Assembly: GCA_035517775.1 (NCBI GenBank)
Contig: DATIYF010000083.1
Location: forward strand, 1-64,000
DNA length: 64,000 bases
Direction: 5' to 3'
Origin: DATIYF01 sp035517775
GTDB taxonomy: Bacteria; Acidobacteriota; Terriglobia; Terriglobales; Acidobacteriaceae
Shown in pieces: positions 35,192 to 44,887 of the stretch (position 1 is its first letter; each line of letters begins with the position of its first letter). The notes beneath the pieces are model-generated. The model was not told where the DNA came from, ran no database searches, and worked only from the letters and a program-made list of their open reading frames with translations. Both the position numbers and the translations under genes were made by a program.

Positions 35192-36382
35192 TCAGGGGTT
35201 CGCACCCCCTGGCTGCCGGCAGCGATCAGCAAGCTCGCGCGCCAGGCCGACCAGCGCCTCCACACTGCGCTTCCAGGAGAACTCCGCCGCCCGCTTTCTG
35301 CCTGCGGCTGATTTCCGCTTTCGCACTTCCTCATTTTCCGCCTCTATAATCCGGCGGGCCAGCTCGGCAGAGGAAAAAGCAGCGAAATAGAGGGCTGCGT
35401 CACCGCAGATTTCCCGGTGCACAGCCAAGTCAGAGGCTATCACGGGCAATCCGCTGGCCATGGCTTCAACCAGCGGATGAGCAAAGGTCTCGGCGTAAGC
35501 CGGGGTCACATAGAGATCGCAGGCTCCATAGACCTGGTGCAGCAGCGGGTATGGAATTCCGCCAAGCTGTACCACCCGGTCGGTTATACCAAGATCGCGA
35601 ACCAGCGCCGCCGCCGCCTCGGTGCGATAAGCACCGGGGTTCGCGCCCGGTTCAAGTGTGCAGGTTAAGAACAGCTTCACCTCGCGTCCGCTCATTCGCT
35701 GCTGCAAGATCGGCAAGGCGCGCAGCAGGGCCTCAAAATTGCGGTAGTAATTGTAATGGCTGACGAAAAGCAGCCGCAGGCTTCCGGCAGCAATATCGAA
35801 CTTATGGCCGATCTCCGCAGGAAGTGGCGTCTTGTCGCAAAAGAAGGCTTCTGGGTCGAAACCGTGCGGAATCACCCGGATTTCTCTTCCCGTCCAGCGT
35901 CCCAGCTCCTCGGCAAAAGCATGGCTGGGCGCCACGGTACAGTCGGCCCACTTGACCGAGCTCTTGGCCAAGAAGCCTTTTAGGTAAGTGTCCATCCACA
36001 TGCGGTATTCGCCCCGGGCGCGCAGATCGCGATAAAAGTCGGCCGAAGTGTAAAGAGCGTTGCGCGAGAGGAGAATCTGCGGGACCGGAGACCTGCGCAA
36101 GGCAAAATTTCCAGCGGAAATCAAAACATCGGCTCCGCTCCGGCGGATCACCCCTGGCAGCATTGCTTGTTCCTGCCACGCCCGCCGGAATGCGCCCGAA
36201 GGAAGTTCGACCTCGAGCAAAGTAATGTTAGCGAGTTCCCCAAGCTCGCGCCGCAATTGCGGACCGGCCGCAATTATGGTCTGCACGCCGGCCTGGCGCG
36301 AAAGCTCGGGAACGACATTTCTCAGATAGGTGAGTCCCCCGCCGGCGCTGGCCGCCAGCCCGTTGAGGAAAAGACGCATCAT
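35192..36382 (-). CDS. Family 4 glycosyltransferase
   Basis: 396 residues. GT-B fold with an N-terminal acceptor half (GLAASAGGGLTYLRNVVPEL), a hinge RVIPHGFDPE and a C-terminal donor half ending in VTPAYAETFAHPLVEAMASGLPVIASD, the E(x7)E motif of GT4. Two adjacent Met codons (36382 and 36379) overlap the stop of the upstream polymerase gene, so translation is coupled. Donor and acceptor cannot be told from the sequence. Confidence 0.9.
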   Translation of the reverse strand: MMRLFLNGLAASAGGGLTYLRNVVPELSRQAGVQTIIAAGPQLRRELGELANITLLEVELPSGAFRRAWQEQAMLPGVIRRSGADVLISAGNFALRRSPVPQILLSRNALYTSADFYRDLRARGEYRMWMDTYLKGFLAKSSVKWADCTVAPSHAFAEELGRWTGREIRVIPHGFDPEAFFCDKTPLPAEIGHKFDIAAGSLRLLFVSHYNYYRNFEALLRALPILQQRMSGREVKLFLTCTLEPGANPGAYRTEAAAALVRDLGITDRVVQLGGIPYPLLHQVYGACDLYVTPAYAETFAHPLVEAMASGLPVIASDLAVHREICGDAALYFAAFSSAELARRIIEAENEEVRKRKSAAGRKRAAEFSWKRSVEALVGLARELADRCRQPGGANP

Positions 36383-37812
36383 CTGCCGGGGTCAGCAGCA
36401 GGACGATAACCCGCTGGCCAGGGTCGCGGCTTAAGCGCGACCCGCACCCGTGCCGGCGAGGTCGCCGGGGCGGGGAGAATATCCACCAGGGCAAAGGCGA
36501 GTGACCAAAAGAAAACGCACAAGTAGTAACCGACGGCGAAGAGCCAGTCTTCAAAGGCGGCGTGCACCAGTCCGGCGGTAACTATGGCCGCGATCGGAAT
36601 GGCGGGGGAAAAAGGACTGGCCGTGCGCCAGGCCCACAGCCAGACCCGTATCGCGCTCCCAGCCACCAGAAGCGCAAGCAGCGCGAAGGGCGCCACCCCC
36701 AGCAGGCCCATCCACTGCACGATCGCCAGATAGCTGTCGCCATGCTCGCGATGGGTCGCCAGGTTAGAGGAGTACACGCCCGGCTTTTCTTGCACTTCAT
36801 CCACGTTGGTGGCACTGGTGCCGAAGCCGCTGCCAAACCAGGGATGCTCGCGAATTACTTCCGTGGTCCTTTGCCAGGGCCGTTCACGAGACTCCAGCAG
36901 CTCGGTTTCCGGCTTCCCCTTATAGATAAAAGCGGAAATCAGGCTGTCGGAGTCGTCGCCCTGCATCGGCGCCCGAATGACTACCACCGTCGCCATCACG
37001 AGCGCGAGAAGGGCGCCCTTGGCCAGCAGCCGGTAGCGGCGAAGCGCCAGGCAGAGGACCAGGCAGGAGACAGCCGCCGCCCCGATTCCGGCCCGTGAGT
37101 AACTGCTGAACAACAGGCCGATAGCAACCGCGAGGGCAAATATTCGCCGGCGATACAGGGGCGTGCCCTCGCTAATCAGCACTCCCCACAGCAGCGCCGG
37201 GATAACCACCACCCCCATGGTGGCGCCCAGAGAGTTCGGGTTCCCGAAGAACGGATCACGAAAAACGAAGTAGAGCAGCGCCGAACCATAAGCCAGCAGC
37301 TCGCACATAAGCAGCAGGCCCGAAAGAAATTGCGCTTCGCGGCCACGGATGGCCAGCCGCGCACCGGTTGCGGCATAAAGAAACAACAGCGCGAGGCTGC
37401 CGGTCTTGAGCAGCGCCACCACCCCATAAATCGAAACCAGGGCGGAAACCAGAGCCGAGAGGATGCAGCACACTCCCACCCAGTGGAAGATGCCGAAGGA
37501 AGCATGTCTCTGTCTGAGGTACAGCACGAAACCCGCTGCTGCGCCCACCGCCAGGACGGCCCAGCGCGCCATCGTGAAAGGACCCAGGAGCGGAGTTCGC
37601 GTGCCGGCAAGAAAGAATGCCAGCAGGAGCAAGGTAAAAAAGCGGGCGCGAAACGACCATAACGCAAACACTAAAACTTCAAGACCCAACAACGCGGGCA
37701 ATAGCATGGCAGCGCCGAAGCGCGCCATGGTCCAGCGCAGGACAAAAGCGCCGAGCAAGGCCACGGCCAGCCAGGTCCAGGGCCGGGCCCGCTCGCGCAG
37801 GTTTTCAAACAC
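36379..37812 (-). CDS. O-antigen polymerase/ligase-like membrane protein (Wzy/WaaL type)
   Basis: 477 residues with about eleven hydrophobic helices and one large periplasmic loop (about residues 295-360) that carries FGTSATNV and THREHGDSYLAIVQWMGLLG. The latter is the His-containing Wzy_C pattern. Such proteins polymerise repeat units on undecaprenyl diphosphate or ligate the polymer to an acceptor. It is embedded in the GT run, overlapping both neighbours (4 and 8 bp). A second such gene begins at 63507, so polymerase and ligase roles may be split. Confidence 0.85.
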   Translation of the reverse strand: MFENLRERARPWTWLAVALLGAFVLRWTMARFGAAMLLPALLGLEVLVFALWSFRARFFTLLLLAFFLAGTRTPLLGPFTMARWAVLAVGAAAGFVLYLRQRHASFGIFHWVGVCCILSALVSALVSIYGVVALLKTGSLALLFLYAATGARLAIRGREAQFLSGLLLMCELLAYGSALLYFVFRDPFFGNPNSLGATMGVVVIPALLWGVLISEGTPLYRRRIFALAVAIGLLFSSYSRAGIGAAAVSCLVLCLALRRYRLLAKGALLALVMATVVVIRAPMQGDDSDSLISAFIYKGKPETELLESRERPWQRTTEVIREHPWFGSGFGTSATNVDEVQEKPGVYSSNLATHREHGDSYLAIVQWMGLLGVAPFALLALLVAGSAIRVWLWAWRTASPFSPAIPIAAIVTAGLVHAAFEDWLFAVGYYLCVFFWSLAFALVDILPAPATSPARVRVALKPRPWPAGYRPAADPGR

Positions 37813-38950
37813 CGCGTCCTCCGCTCATCAAAGCCGCCTCCGCCAGGCCCGCAGCACAGGCTTCCGGGGAATATTGCCGGATTCGCTCCCGGCTGTGCTG
37901 GCCCATGCCAACCCTCTGGTCCTGATGGCCGGCAAGCTCCGCCATGACGGCGGAAAGGCGCGCTACATCGCCCGGGGAAACCAGGTAGCCATTCCACCCC
38001 TCACGGACCAGGTCCTCGGCGCACCCGGCGGCGCTGCTGCACACCACCGGCAGAGTGCACGCCATGGCTTCATTCACCACCAGGCCCCAGGGGTCGCTGT
38101 GGGTGGGGAAAATAAGCGCCTCCGCCAGAGCGTAATAAGCTGCCAGCTGCTCGCGCTGCGCGAAGCCGGCAAATTGCACCGCGCCGGGGCTCACCGAAGC
38201 CGCCTGCTGTTGCAGTTCCGCCCGCGCCGCGCCGTCTCCCACAAACACCATGCCAATCTCGCGCCGCAGGTCAGCCGGCAGTCCTTTGTAGGCCTCAAGC
38301 AGATCAAACACTCCCTTGATCGGCACCAGCCTTCCGGCATAAAGAAAATAGCGCCCAGGCAACGCCAACTCTTGCCTTGCCGAAGCTGCCCGCCCGCGCA
38401 CCTCTTCTGCTCGAGCAGCAAAAAAATCAACATCCACCGCATTCGGGGCGGTGAAAATACGCCCGTCAGGCACTCCAAAAGTCCTAATATATTCGAACGA
38501 CGACTTCCCCGGGACCAAAAACCCGTTGCAGCGGCCGATGAACCTGCACTTGAGGAATTCTATCAAGAGATGCCCCCGGCGTTGGTCCCTTTGCGTGCTC
38601 TCCACCCAGCCGAGAAAGCGCACTCCGCGCCGGCGCGCCCATTGCTGGCACTGCCAGGAAGCAAGATAGTTATACCCCCCGCAAATAATCGCTTCAGGCG
38701 CGGCTTGCTCCAGGGCGGCTTTCAAGCCCCAGTTCAACAGGAGGTTACGGCCCCGAAACCGCCGCCTCCATGAGGGCAGCACCTCATAAGAGAAACGAAT
38801 CTGCTCTTTCGCGACTTGCCACTGGCGCAGCGTGGGGTCGGTTTCGGCAAGGAAAATCACATGCAGATCAATCCCGGGCCGCTGCGCCAGAGCATTGAAG
38901 ACTGGAATGCGGTAGGGCGAGATGATTTCAGTCAGAATGACGAGTTTCAT
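37805..38950 (-). CDS. Family 4 glycosyltransferase
   Basis: 381 residues from the Met at 38950, which overlaps the stop of the next upstream gene as ATGA; a Met three codons earlier is less favoured. GT-B fold with KLVILTEIISPYRIPVFNAL at the N terminus, the donor-site strand YFLYAGRLVPIKGVFDLL and HSDPWGLVVNEAMACTLPVV (E(x7)E motif). Of the GT4 members here it resembles those acting early on rhamnose- or mannose-type units, but no specificity can be claimed. Confidence 0.9.
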   Translation of the reverse strand: MKLVILTEIISPYRIPVFNALAQRPGIDLHVIFLAETDPTLRQWQVAKEQIRFSYEVLPSWRRRFRGRNLLLNWGLKAALEQAAPEAIICGGYNYLASWQCQQWARRRGVRFLGWVESTQRDQRRGHLLIEFLKCRFIGRCNGFLVPGKSSFEYIRTFGVPDGRIFTAPNAVDVDFFAARAEEVRGRAASARQELALPGRYFLYAGRLVPIKGVFDLLEAYKGLPADLRREIGMVFVGDGAARAELQQQAASVSPGAVQFAGFAQREQLAAYYALAEALIFPTHSDPWGLVVNEAMACTLPVVCSSAAGCAEDLVREGWNGYLVSPGDVARLSAVMAELAGHQDQRVGMGQHSRERIRQYSPEACAAGLAEAALMSGGRGV

Positions 38951-40149
38951 GCCAGGCACTCGCGGTAGAGTTGGGCCAGCTGGCCGGCCTGGTGAGTGAG
39001 AGTGTAGCCCTCGAGAATCGTGGCCCGCGCCGCCGCACCCACCTCCGCGCGCCGTCTCCCGTCCGCCAGGAGCAGGCAGAGAGCACCTGCCAGCTCGTCC
39101 TGATCGCCTGAATCAACCAGATAACCATTCCGGCCGTGTTCGATTATCTCCTCGATTCCCTGCCCGCGGCAGGCGATCACCGGCTTGGCCGCCGACATCG
39201 CCTCCAGGTACACGCATCCCAGCGCCTCGTAGCGGCTTGGAAGAGCGAAGAGCGCGCAACGCCGCATGACCTCAGCCACCTGATCGCGATTGAGCCGGCC
39301 CAGAAAGTGCACTTTTTCCGCCATTCCCAGAGATGCGGCCAAGGCGGTCAAACGAGGCCGCTCCGGCCCCTCCCCGACAATCTCCCACCGAAGGTTGGGG
39401 AAGCGGTGCGAAATCTGCGCCAGAGCTCGCATGAGCATCTCGTGGCCCTTGATGGGAATCAGGTTCCCGATGCTGAGAACCGTGGCCGCGGAGGCTTCCG
39501 CCGCCGCTCCGTCGGTGGGAAAAAACCGGCCCGAGTCCGCGCTGTTATAGATCACTGCCGTATTCACCGGCGCGCCCGCGCCTTGCTCGACGGCCTGCCT
39601 GACTTTTCCGCTGACACAAATCACCCTCGCCGCCGAGTGATATACACGGCGCGAAACGCGCATGCACCATCTCCCCGGCAGACCGTGCACCTGCCTGGTG
39701 GAGTAGGCATCCAAGCCATGCACACTAACCACGAAGGGAATTCCAAGTTTATGGCTCAACAAAGCCGCTGCATGCCCGCAGGGCAAGGGTGCGTGGGCGT
39801 GAATCACGCGGATGGGTTGCTCCGCATGGAGACTGCGCACCAAAGGCAGCAGGCGGCCAAATAGAAATCTTCCCGAGGAAGCAAGGCCCAAGCCGCTGGG
39901 AATCGAGGGATAGCGAACCCATTGCGCGGGAAAGCTCTCGGCGGGAAACGAAGCCGCACGGTAGAAGGGTTGCACCGCAATGACGGAAGACCTTACCCCG
40001 GCGCAGGAAAGCGCCAGCAAAGGCTCAGCCACAAAACAGCCTGAGACAGCGTCGGCTGCGCTGGGATAGAAGGGCGTGAGGGTGAGGACGTGAATGGGGT
40101 CACCGGCCTGCCGCCGCGCATCAGTGCCGGCGCCCTCCGCGCTCGTCAT
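38947..40149 (-). CDS. Family 4 glycosyltransferase
   Basis: 400 residues from the ATG at 40149, coupled by ATGA to the upstream gene. N-terminal VLTLTPFYPSAADAVSGCFV and HAHAPLPCGHAA precede the donor half with VLSIGNLIPIKGHEML, FLGRLNRDQVAEVMRR and SRYEALGCVYLEAMSAAKPVIA (E(x7)E). The acceptor-recognition half is typical of capsule and teichuronic-type GT4 enzymes. The specificity is unknown. Confidence 0.9.
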   Translation of the reverse strand: MTSAEGAGTDARRQAGDPIHVLTLTPFYPSAADAVSGCFVAEPLLALSCAGVRSSVIAVQPFYRAASFPAESFPAQWVRYPSIPSGLGLASSGRFLFGRLLPLVRSLHAEQPIRVIHAHAPLPCGHAAALLSHKLGIPFVVSVHGLDAYSTRQVHGLPGRWCMRVSRRVYHSAARVICVSGKVRQAVEQGAGAPVNTAVIYNSADSGRFFPTDGAAAEASAATVLSIGNLIPIKGHEMLMRALAQISHRFPNLRWEIVGEGPERPRLTALAASLGMAEKVHFLGRLNRDQVAEVMRRCALFALPSRYEALGCVYLEAMSAAKPVIACRGQGIEEIIEHGRNGYLVDSGDQDELAGALCLLLADGRRRAEVGAAARATILEGYTLTHQAGQLAQLYRECLA

Positions 40150-41213
40150 GAAGCACTCGCTGCGATGCTCAAGTAGGCATTCTGCCACTGGCGGGCGACC
40201 TGGTCCCAGTCAAAACTCGCAGCGTGTCGCCGGGCAGCTTCTCCCAGGGCGCAGCGCAGGTGGAAGTCGGCGATCAATTGTCCCAGCCGCTCGGTCATCT
40301 CCTCGACCGTGGCCACCTGAAATCCCGTGACCCCATCCACCACGGAAGGGGTTTCATAATCGCGGAACACAATGCAGGGCAGGCCGCTGGCGGCCGCCTC
40401 GAGAGTGACCTTGGGCAGGCCCTCGAGGCGCGAAGGAAGCAGAAAAATATCGCTTTCACCCATGGCCGCGACAATTCCCTCTTGCGGCTGCGGGCCTTCC
40501 AGCACCACATTTGCCAGCTTCATCTCGGCGATTTTACGGCGTAATACCTGATCGTACCCGTCGCGCCCGGGGCCAATCAGCCGAAACCTGGCCTGGGGAA
40601 AGCGGGTGGCGGCCTCCAGAACCAGTTGCGGCCCCTTGCGCTCGATCAGCGTGCCGGCAAACAGCACCGTCACCATGGAACCCGGCCGCGGGAGGGCGGG
40701 CTGAAAGCGCTTCACATCCACACCGACGGGCAGAATATAACCTGCCTCGTGGCCCAGGTTCTGCTGCACGTCGCGGGCTACATAAGGCGTAATTCCGGTG
40801 TAATCGTCGCAGTCGTATAGCACCCCGTGGGATAAAACCCGCGCCAGCCATCCTTGCTTTCCCGTCTGGGCCATGGGGGCTTCGGCATGCAGTACGGTTC
40901 TGGTCTTTCCGCGGAACCTGCGCGGCGTCTGCAGGAAGAGGTAAGTTGCCGGGCTGGGAGTCATGTAAGCAATGATCTGATGGCGACCGAACATCTCCCG
41001 CAGAACCCGCCATGTGCGGCCATGGCCCGGCAACTTCACCAGGCGAAGGTTGCTTCGGCCCACCAGGCGGCGGTCGGGCGAATCGAGATACAGCAGCGTG
41101 CACTCAAACCGTTCCGCATCCAGCCGCAGGGCGATTTCACGGGTATTCAGGCTTTGCGCATTGATATTGCCGGCGTCCACGGGAGCCAGGAACAAGATGC
41201 GAATCTTAGCCAT
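40146..41213 (-). CDS. Family 4 glycosyltransferase
   Basis: 355 residues from the ATG at 41213 (MAKIRILFLAPVDAGNINAQ); the frame extends to 41345 without a credible domain. Donor-site motifs VLFAGTLIERKGPQLVLEA and LPSRLEGLPKVTLEAAASGLPCIVF (E(x7)E). The gap to the upstream FkbM gene is 38 bp. As for the neighbours, only the fold and family can be stated. Confidence 0.9.
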   Translation of the reverse strand: MAKIRILFLAPVDAGNINAQSLNTREIALRLDAERFECTLLYLDSPDRRLVGRSNLRLVKLPGHGRTWRVLREMFGRHQIIAYMTPSPATYLFLQTPRRFRGKTRTVLHAEAPMAQTGKQGWLARVLSHGVLYDCDDYTGITPYVARDVQQNLGHEAGYILPVGVDVKRFQPALPRPGSMVTVLFAGTLIERKGPQLVLEAATRFPQARFRLIGPGRDGYDQVLRRKIAEMKLANVVLEGPQPQEGIVAAMGESDIFLLPSRLEGLPKVTLEAAASGLPCIVFRDYETPSVVDGVTGFQVATVEEMTERLGQLIADFHLRCALGEAARRHAASFDWDQVARQWQNAYLSIAASAS

Positions 41214-41251
41214 TGCGAATCTTAGCCACGTGGATAGACGGGCGGTCCCCC

Positions 41252-42073
41252 TCAGAGCTTTCGTGAAAAAAAGCTGACCGAGGTTTCTTCTCCAGAACGC
41301 ACGACTTGCTGGCGCAGGCCGGCCTGCTCCAATAGGCAAACACAACGGCGAGTATCGCAGCGCTTATGGTGCAACTCGAAGACCGCGCTTCTCACCCGGA
41401 GGAGCAAGTCCTGGTAATTCTCGAGGAACAGCAACTCGGCCCCCTCAATGTCGCACTTGAGCAGGTCAATCTCGGGCCGGCCCGCCATCAACTCGGTCAG
41501 GTCCACAAAGGGCACGGCCACTCCCCCGTGCTCCGGCGCTTCCAGAATGGAATTTTTTACGTGCAGCGCCGACTGATGGATCAGTCCATTGCCTGTGCGC
41601 TGCCCCGCCAGCCCGTTAACTGTCCGTACGATGGCAGGGGTGAGATTCTGGCCCTGCAAGCGGCTCTGCAACTCATGAAAGTTCTCAGGACTTCCTTCCA
41701 CCGCAGTGATGTCGCAGCTCGCGCCCTGCAATAACTCTTGCCGCATGAAATCTATCACCCGCAGCACGAAATATCCTACGTTCGCTCCCAGGTCCATAAC
41801 CGTGAATCTTTCTCCGGAGGCGCGCAGCGCGAATGCTTGCCGGATGGGAGAGTCGTACTCACGATTGACGAAGATTTCGTTATAGGCCCACCACTCTCCC
41901 CGGCTCGCCACCCTGACCGTCAAGCCCGATGGCAGGACGTGCTCGAGTTCTAAAGCCCTGTAAAGCCGGCGATAAAGCAAGTCACTCTTCACCCGCCAGT
42001 AGGTCTGGATGATTGAGGTCTCGACGGGTTTGGGCAGCAGGCCGGCGCCCCGCCGCAACATCTGCTTGATCAT
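41252..42073 (-). CDS. FkbM-family methyltransferase
   Basis: 273 residues from the ATG at 42073 (ATGA with the upstream gene). The FkbM domain (about 80-250) has the SAM motif VMDLGANVGYF, the acidic EGSPENFHEL and DLLKCDIEGAELLFLE, characteristic of sugar O-methyltransferases in polysaccharide and antibiotic loci. A Cys-rich region near the C terminus (CDTRRCVCLL) is not typical but has no clear role. It probably methylates a hydroxyl of the growing glycan. Confidence 0.9.
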   Translation of the reverse strand: MIKQMLRRGAGLLPKPVETSIIQTYWRVKSDLLYRRLYRALELEHVLPSGLTVRVASRGEWWAYNEIFVNREYDSPIRQAFALRASGERFTVMDLGANVGYFVLRVIDFMRQELLQGASCDITAVEGSPENFHELQSRLQGQNLTPAIVRTVNGLAGQRTGNGLIHQSALHVKNSILEAPEHGGVAVPFVDLTELMAGRPEIDLLKCDIEGAELLFLENYQDLLLRVRSAVFELHHKRCDTRRCVCLLEQAGLRQQVVRSGEETSVSFFSRKL

Positions 42074-43245
42074 GGGCTCAGTATGGGAACCTTGGAAGGG
42101 ATCGTTTTGGCCGCGCTCGCCTGTTCCAGCAGACTCCCCCAGTGCTCGGCAATCATATCCCAGTCGAACAGCCTTCGGCAGCGCTCGTGGCCGGCGCGGC
42201 CCAGTTCGCGGCACAGGTTGGGCTGCTCCAGCAGATCGCCAAGGGCATTCGCCAGTTCATCGCTGTTTTCCGGCTCCACGATTCGTCCCGTGTCTCCTAA
42301 CACTTCGGGGATGCCACCGCGTTGCGCGCCGACCACGGGCGTGGCGCAGGCCATTGCCTCTACGTTTACCAATCCGAACGGCTCCTGGAACACCGAGGGG
42401 CAGGCAAAAATGGTGGCTTTCTGAAACCAGAGCGGCAAATCGCGGTCGTGGTCCAGGTAGCCGGTAAATTCTATCCGCCCTCCACGCTGCGCGATGGAGC
42501 CAGCCAGTTCCCGTACCTGCCGCACATAGTTGCCTTCCTGGTGTGTGCCGAACCCACTCGATCCGCCGATCACCAGCCTTGCTTTGGGATGCCGGCTCAA
42601 CAGCTTGCCATAAGCCCGAAGCAGCGGAAGCGCTCCTTTCTCCGGAATAATGCGCCCTACAAAAAAAATGGTCTGTGGCTCTCTGAGCTCTTCGCGGGGG
42701 TAGAAGAGCCGCAGATTGGCCCCGTTGAAGACCACTGCCGCCTTGGCGGCGAGCTCCGGGGACTTCCCGGCAAAGGTGTCGCGCAGGTAGCTGCTGCAGG
42801 TGGCAACCGCGTCCACCTGTTTAGCTAGCTCATTGAGCATCGGCCCGCTCCAGTGGCCGACATGGTCGTTGTGCAAGTGAAGAACTATCGCGCCCTGGTA
42901 GCCCAGGCGGCGCAGGAGTGGAACCCATTGTGGCCGGTTATGCACATGCAGAACCTGAAGCTCGCGGAGATGCCCGCGCAAGGCCCACAGCCACAGGGCG
43001 TCTTCATGGCGGCGGAGGAAAGGAACCCGGGCTACAAGCCGGCAGCCTTGCGACCAGGCGCTGGTTTTAAAGGAAAGCGGATAAAGGTCTTTCTGCTGGG
43101 TGGGAAAACCGAATACGGTCGCCTCCAGCCGCAAAGTCAGCCGGCTGTACACTTCGAAGGTCCAGCGGGCCAGCGCGCCGCCATAAAGTGGACTGAACTT
43201 CTCCCGGCCGGAAAGCAGCACTCCCACCGTCAGCTTCGCCGTCAT
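42070..43245 (-). CDS. Family 4 glycosyltransferase
   Basis: 391 residues from the Met at 43245; Met 43260 is possible. N-terminal VGVLLSGREKFSPLYGGALARW, LHLHNDHVGHWSG (acceptor half), then IFFVGRIIPEKGALPLLRAYG and CPSVFQEPFGLVNVEAMACATPVV (E(x7)E) of GT4. It belongs to a branch with an SGREKFS-type entry loop. It heads the coupled pair with the FkbM methyltransferase and lies 108 bp after the sulfatase-like gene. Confidence 0.9.
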   Translation of the reverse strand: MTAKLTVGVLLSGREKFSPLYGGALARWTFEVYSRLTLRLEATVFGFPTQQKDLYPLSFKTSAWSQGCRLVARVPFLRRHEDALWLWALRGHLRELQVLHVHNRPQWVPLLRRLGYQGAIVLHLHNDHVGHWSGPMLNELAKQVDAVATCSSYLRDTFAGKSPELAAKAAVVFNGANLRLFYPREELREPQTIFFVGRIIPEKGALPLLRAYGKLLSRHPKARLVIGGSSGFGTHQEGNYVRQVRELAGSIAQRGGRIEFTGYLDHDRDLPLWFQKATIFACPSVFQEPFGLVNVEAMACATPVVGAQRGGIPEVLGDTGRIVEPENSDELANALGDLLEQPNLCRELGRAGHERCRRLFDWDMIAEHWGSLLEQASAAKTIPSKVPILSP

Positions 43246-43353
43246 GGCTGATCTGCCCATACCACGGCCGCCTGCCGCAGCCGCGCAAACGCGCGCACCG
43301 CTAAGCCGCCGGGAAAAGATCCATCACACATCAAGCGCTCTCCAATGGTCCCT

Positions 43354-44820
43354 TCAGGAGCGCGAACCGCTGCTGAACCTCAGATCATCCAACAGCAGGT
43401 TCATGCGGGCCTGGGGATCGCGCCGGTGCTCGGCCTCGTCCATATGCTGGCGGCACCGCTCCAGTAATCGCCGGCGCACGATGGTCTCGGTTCCGGCGGG
43501 CAGCGGGCGCAATTCCTGCGGATCGTTCTGCAAGTCATAGAGGGATTCGTGCCGGGTGCGGAAATCAAAGACTATCCTGTAACGGCGCTCACGCACTCCC
43601 AGAACCCGGGAATGCAGCTCAGCTTCAGCCCGCTGCGGATTTGTCGCCCGAGCGAGGCCCTCGGTAACCGCGGCATCCTGCCCATCTCCGCCATCTAAAA
43701 TCTTCGCCAGAGAACTGCCGCCCCGGAACTCCGGCGGAGCCGGAACCTCGAGGGCCTGCAGTAAAGTGGCCGGCAGATGAAGCGTGCTGAAAGGCCCCTC
43801 GATTTCTCTTTTTGCTCCCGTGGGCAACCGTAGCAGCAGCGGCACCCGTGTCAGCTCGTCATGGAGATTGCCGGCAGAATGAAAACGGTCGCCGTGCTCT
43901 AGAAACTCTTCTCCGTGGTCGGCCGTCAAGGCCAACACGCAATTCTGCCAAATGCCGGCCGTACGCAGCGCTCCCACAAATTGCCCGACCTGGGCATCCA
44001 CCCAGCGGATGCTGCAGTCATACAGGCCAATCATCTCCTCGCGATAACGCCGCAGCCGCTGTCTGGCGATGCCCTTTCGATTCCAGTAGCCATTCAGAAA
44101 CTGCATCCGCGATAGCGAAACTCCCGGCACGCCCAAATCGTTCTGCGCCGCCTGGCCCGGGTAGAAGGGCAAATGGGTATCCATGAAATGCAGCCAAAGA
44201 AAAAATGGCCGGCCGGCAACTTCTTGCAGCCACTTCACGGCGCCTTCGATCAATATGTTGGCAGCAGGATAAGGGCGCAGTTCATCGAGCGTGGCTTCGG
44301 TCCGATTCGCCCGCCACATGCCATAACGGAAGTACAGTTCGTCATACAGGCCGCCCAAAGGGCCCAGCCGGCCGGCGAATTTCATCAAGCTGGCGTTCAG
44401 TCGGGTCCCCACGCCGCCTTCGGCCCTCTTGCCGTGTGCGGTGCCCCGCTCCGCGGTAAGAAAATCTTCGAATTTCTCGAATCCGGCCGCGTATCCGAAG
44501 CGGGCAGAAAGGTAGGGATTGGCCGCGATAAACGCCCCGGTGGCATAGCCGGCTTCGTGTAACACGGAGGCCAGCGTGGGCTCGCCAGGCGCCAGGCCGA
44601 TCACGTCGCGCCCCAGCGCCAGCGGATAGCGCCCGGCCATAATGGCCGGAAATGAGTAGTAGGTGGGAACGCCGGCGGCGATGGTGTTGCGAAAAATCAG
44701 GCTCTCTGCTGCCAGGGAATCCAGAAACGGCGTGGTAGGCCGCGGGTATCCAAGAAAACCGCTGTGGTCGGCCCGCAAACAATCCACCGTAATGAGAACC
44801 AGCGAGCGCGGCCGGCTCAT
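43354..44820 (-). CDS. Alkaline-phosphatase-superfamily (sulfatase-fold) protein lacking the formylglycine cysteine
   Basis: 488 residues. Metal-site motifs of the fold are present: ITVDCLRADH at the N terminus, WLHFMDTHLPF, and LTADHGEEFLEHG. The nucleophile strand that reads C/S-x-P-x-R-(x)4-TGR in sulfatases reads T-Y-Y-S-F-P-A-I-M-A-G-R here. The formylglycine Cys is therefore replaced by Thr (about residue 52) and the Pro and Arg are gone. Thr is the nucleophile in phosphotransferases of this superfamily such as EptA and LtaS. I infer a phospho-group transferase or phosphodiesterase acting on the glycan or lipid carrier, not a sulfatase. No signal peptide or TM helix is seen, so it would be cytoplasmic. 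Confidence 0.75.
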   Translation of the reverse strand: MSRPRSLVLITVDCLRADHSGFLGYPRPTTPFLDSLAAESLIFRNTIAAGVPTYYSFPAIMAGRYPLALGRDVIGLAPGEPTLASVLHEAGYATGAFIAANPYLSARFGYAAGFEKFEDFLTAERGTAHGKRAEGGVGTRLNASLMKFAGRLGPLGGLYDELYFRYGMWRANRTEATLDELRPYPAANILIEGAVKWLQEVAGRPFFLWLHFMDTHLPFYPGQAAQNDLGVPGVSLSRMQFLNGYWNRKGIARQRLRRYREEMIGLYDCSIRWVDAQVGQFVGALRTAGIWQNCVLALTADHGEEFLEHGDRFHSAGNLHDELTRVPLLLRLPTGAKREIEGPFSTLHLPATLLQALEVPAPPEFRGGSSLAKILDGGDGQDAAVTEGLARATNPQRAEAELHSRVLGVRERRYRIVFDFRTRHESLYDLQNDPQELRPLPAGTETIVRRRLLERCRQHMDEAEHRRDPQARMNLLLDDLRFSSGSRS

Positions 44821-44887
44821 GCGCCGGCTTCCTGCCGAAGTGGTTTGGCCTGCCTTGTAGATTCCGCACCCGCCGCCATGCCCAGCC

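Noticed and set aside
43354..44820. Classical arylsulfatase
   Set aside because: The C/SxPxR formylglycine site is missing.
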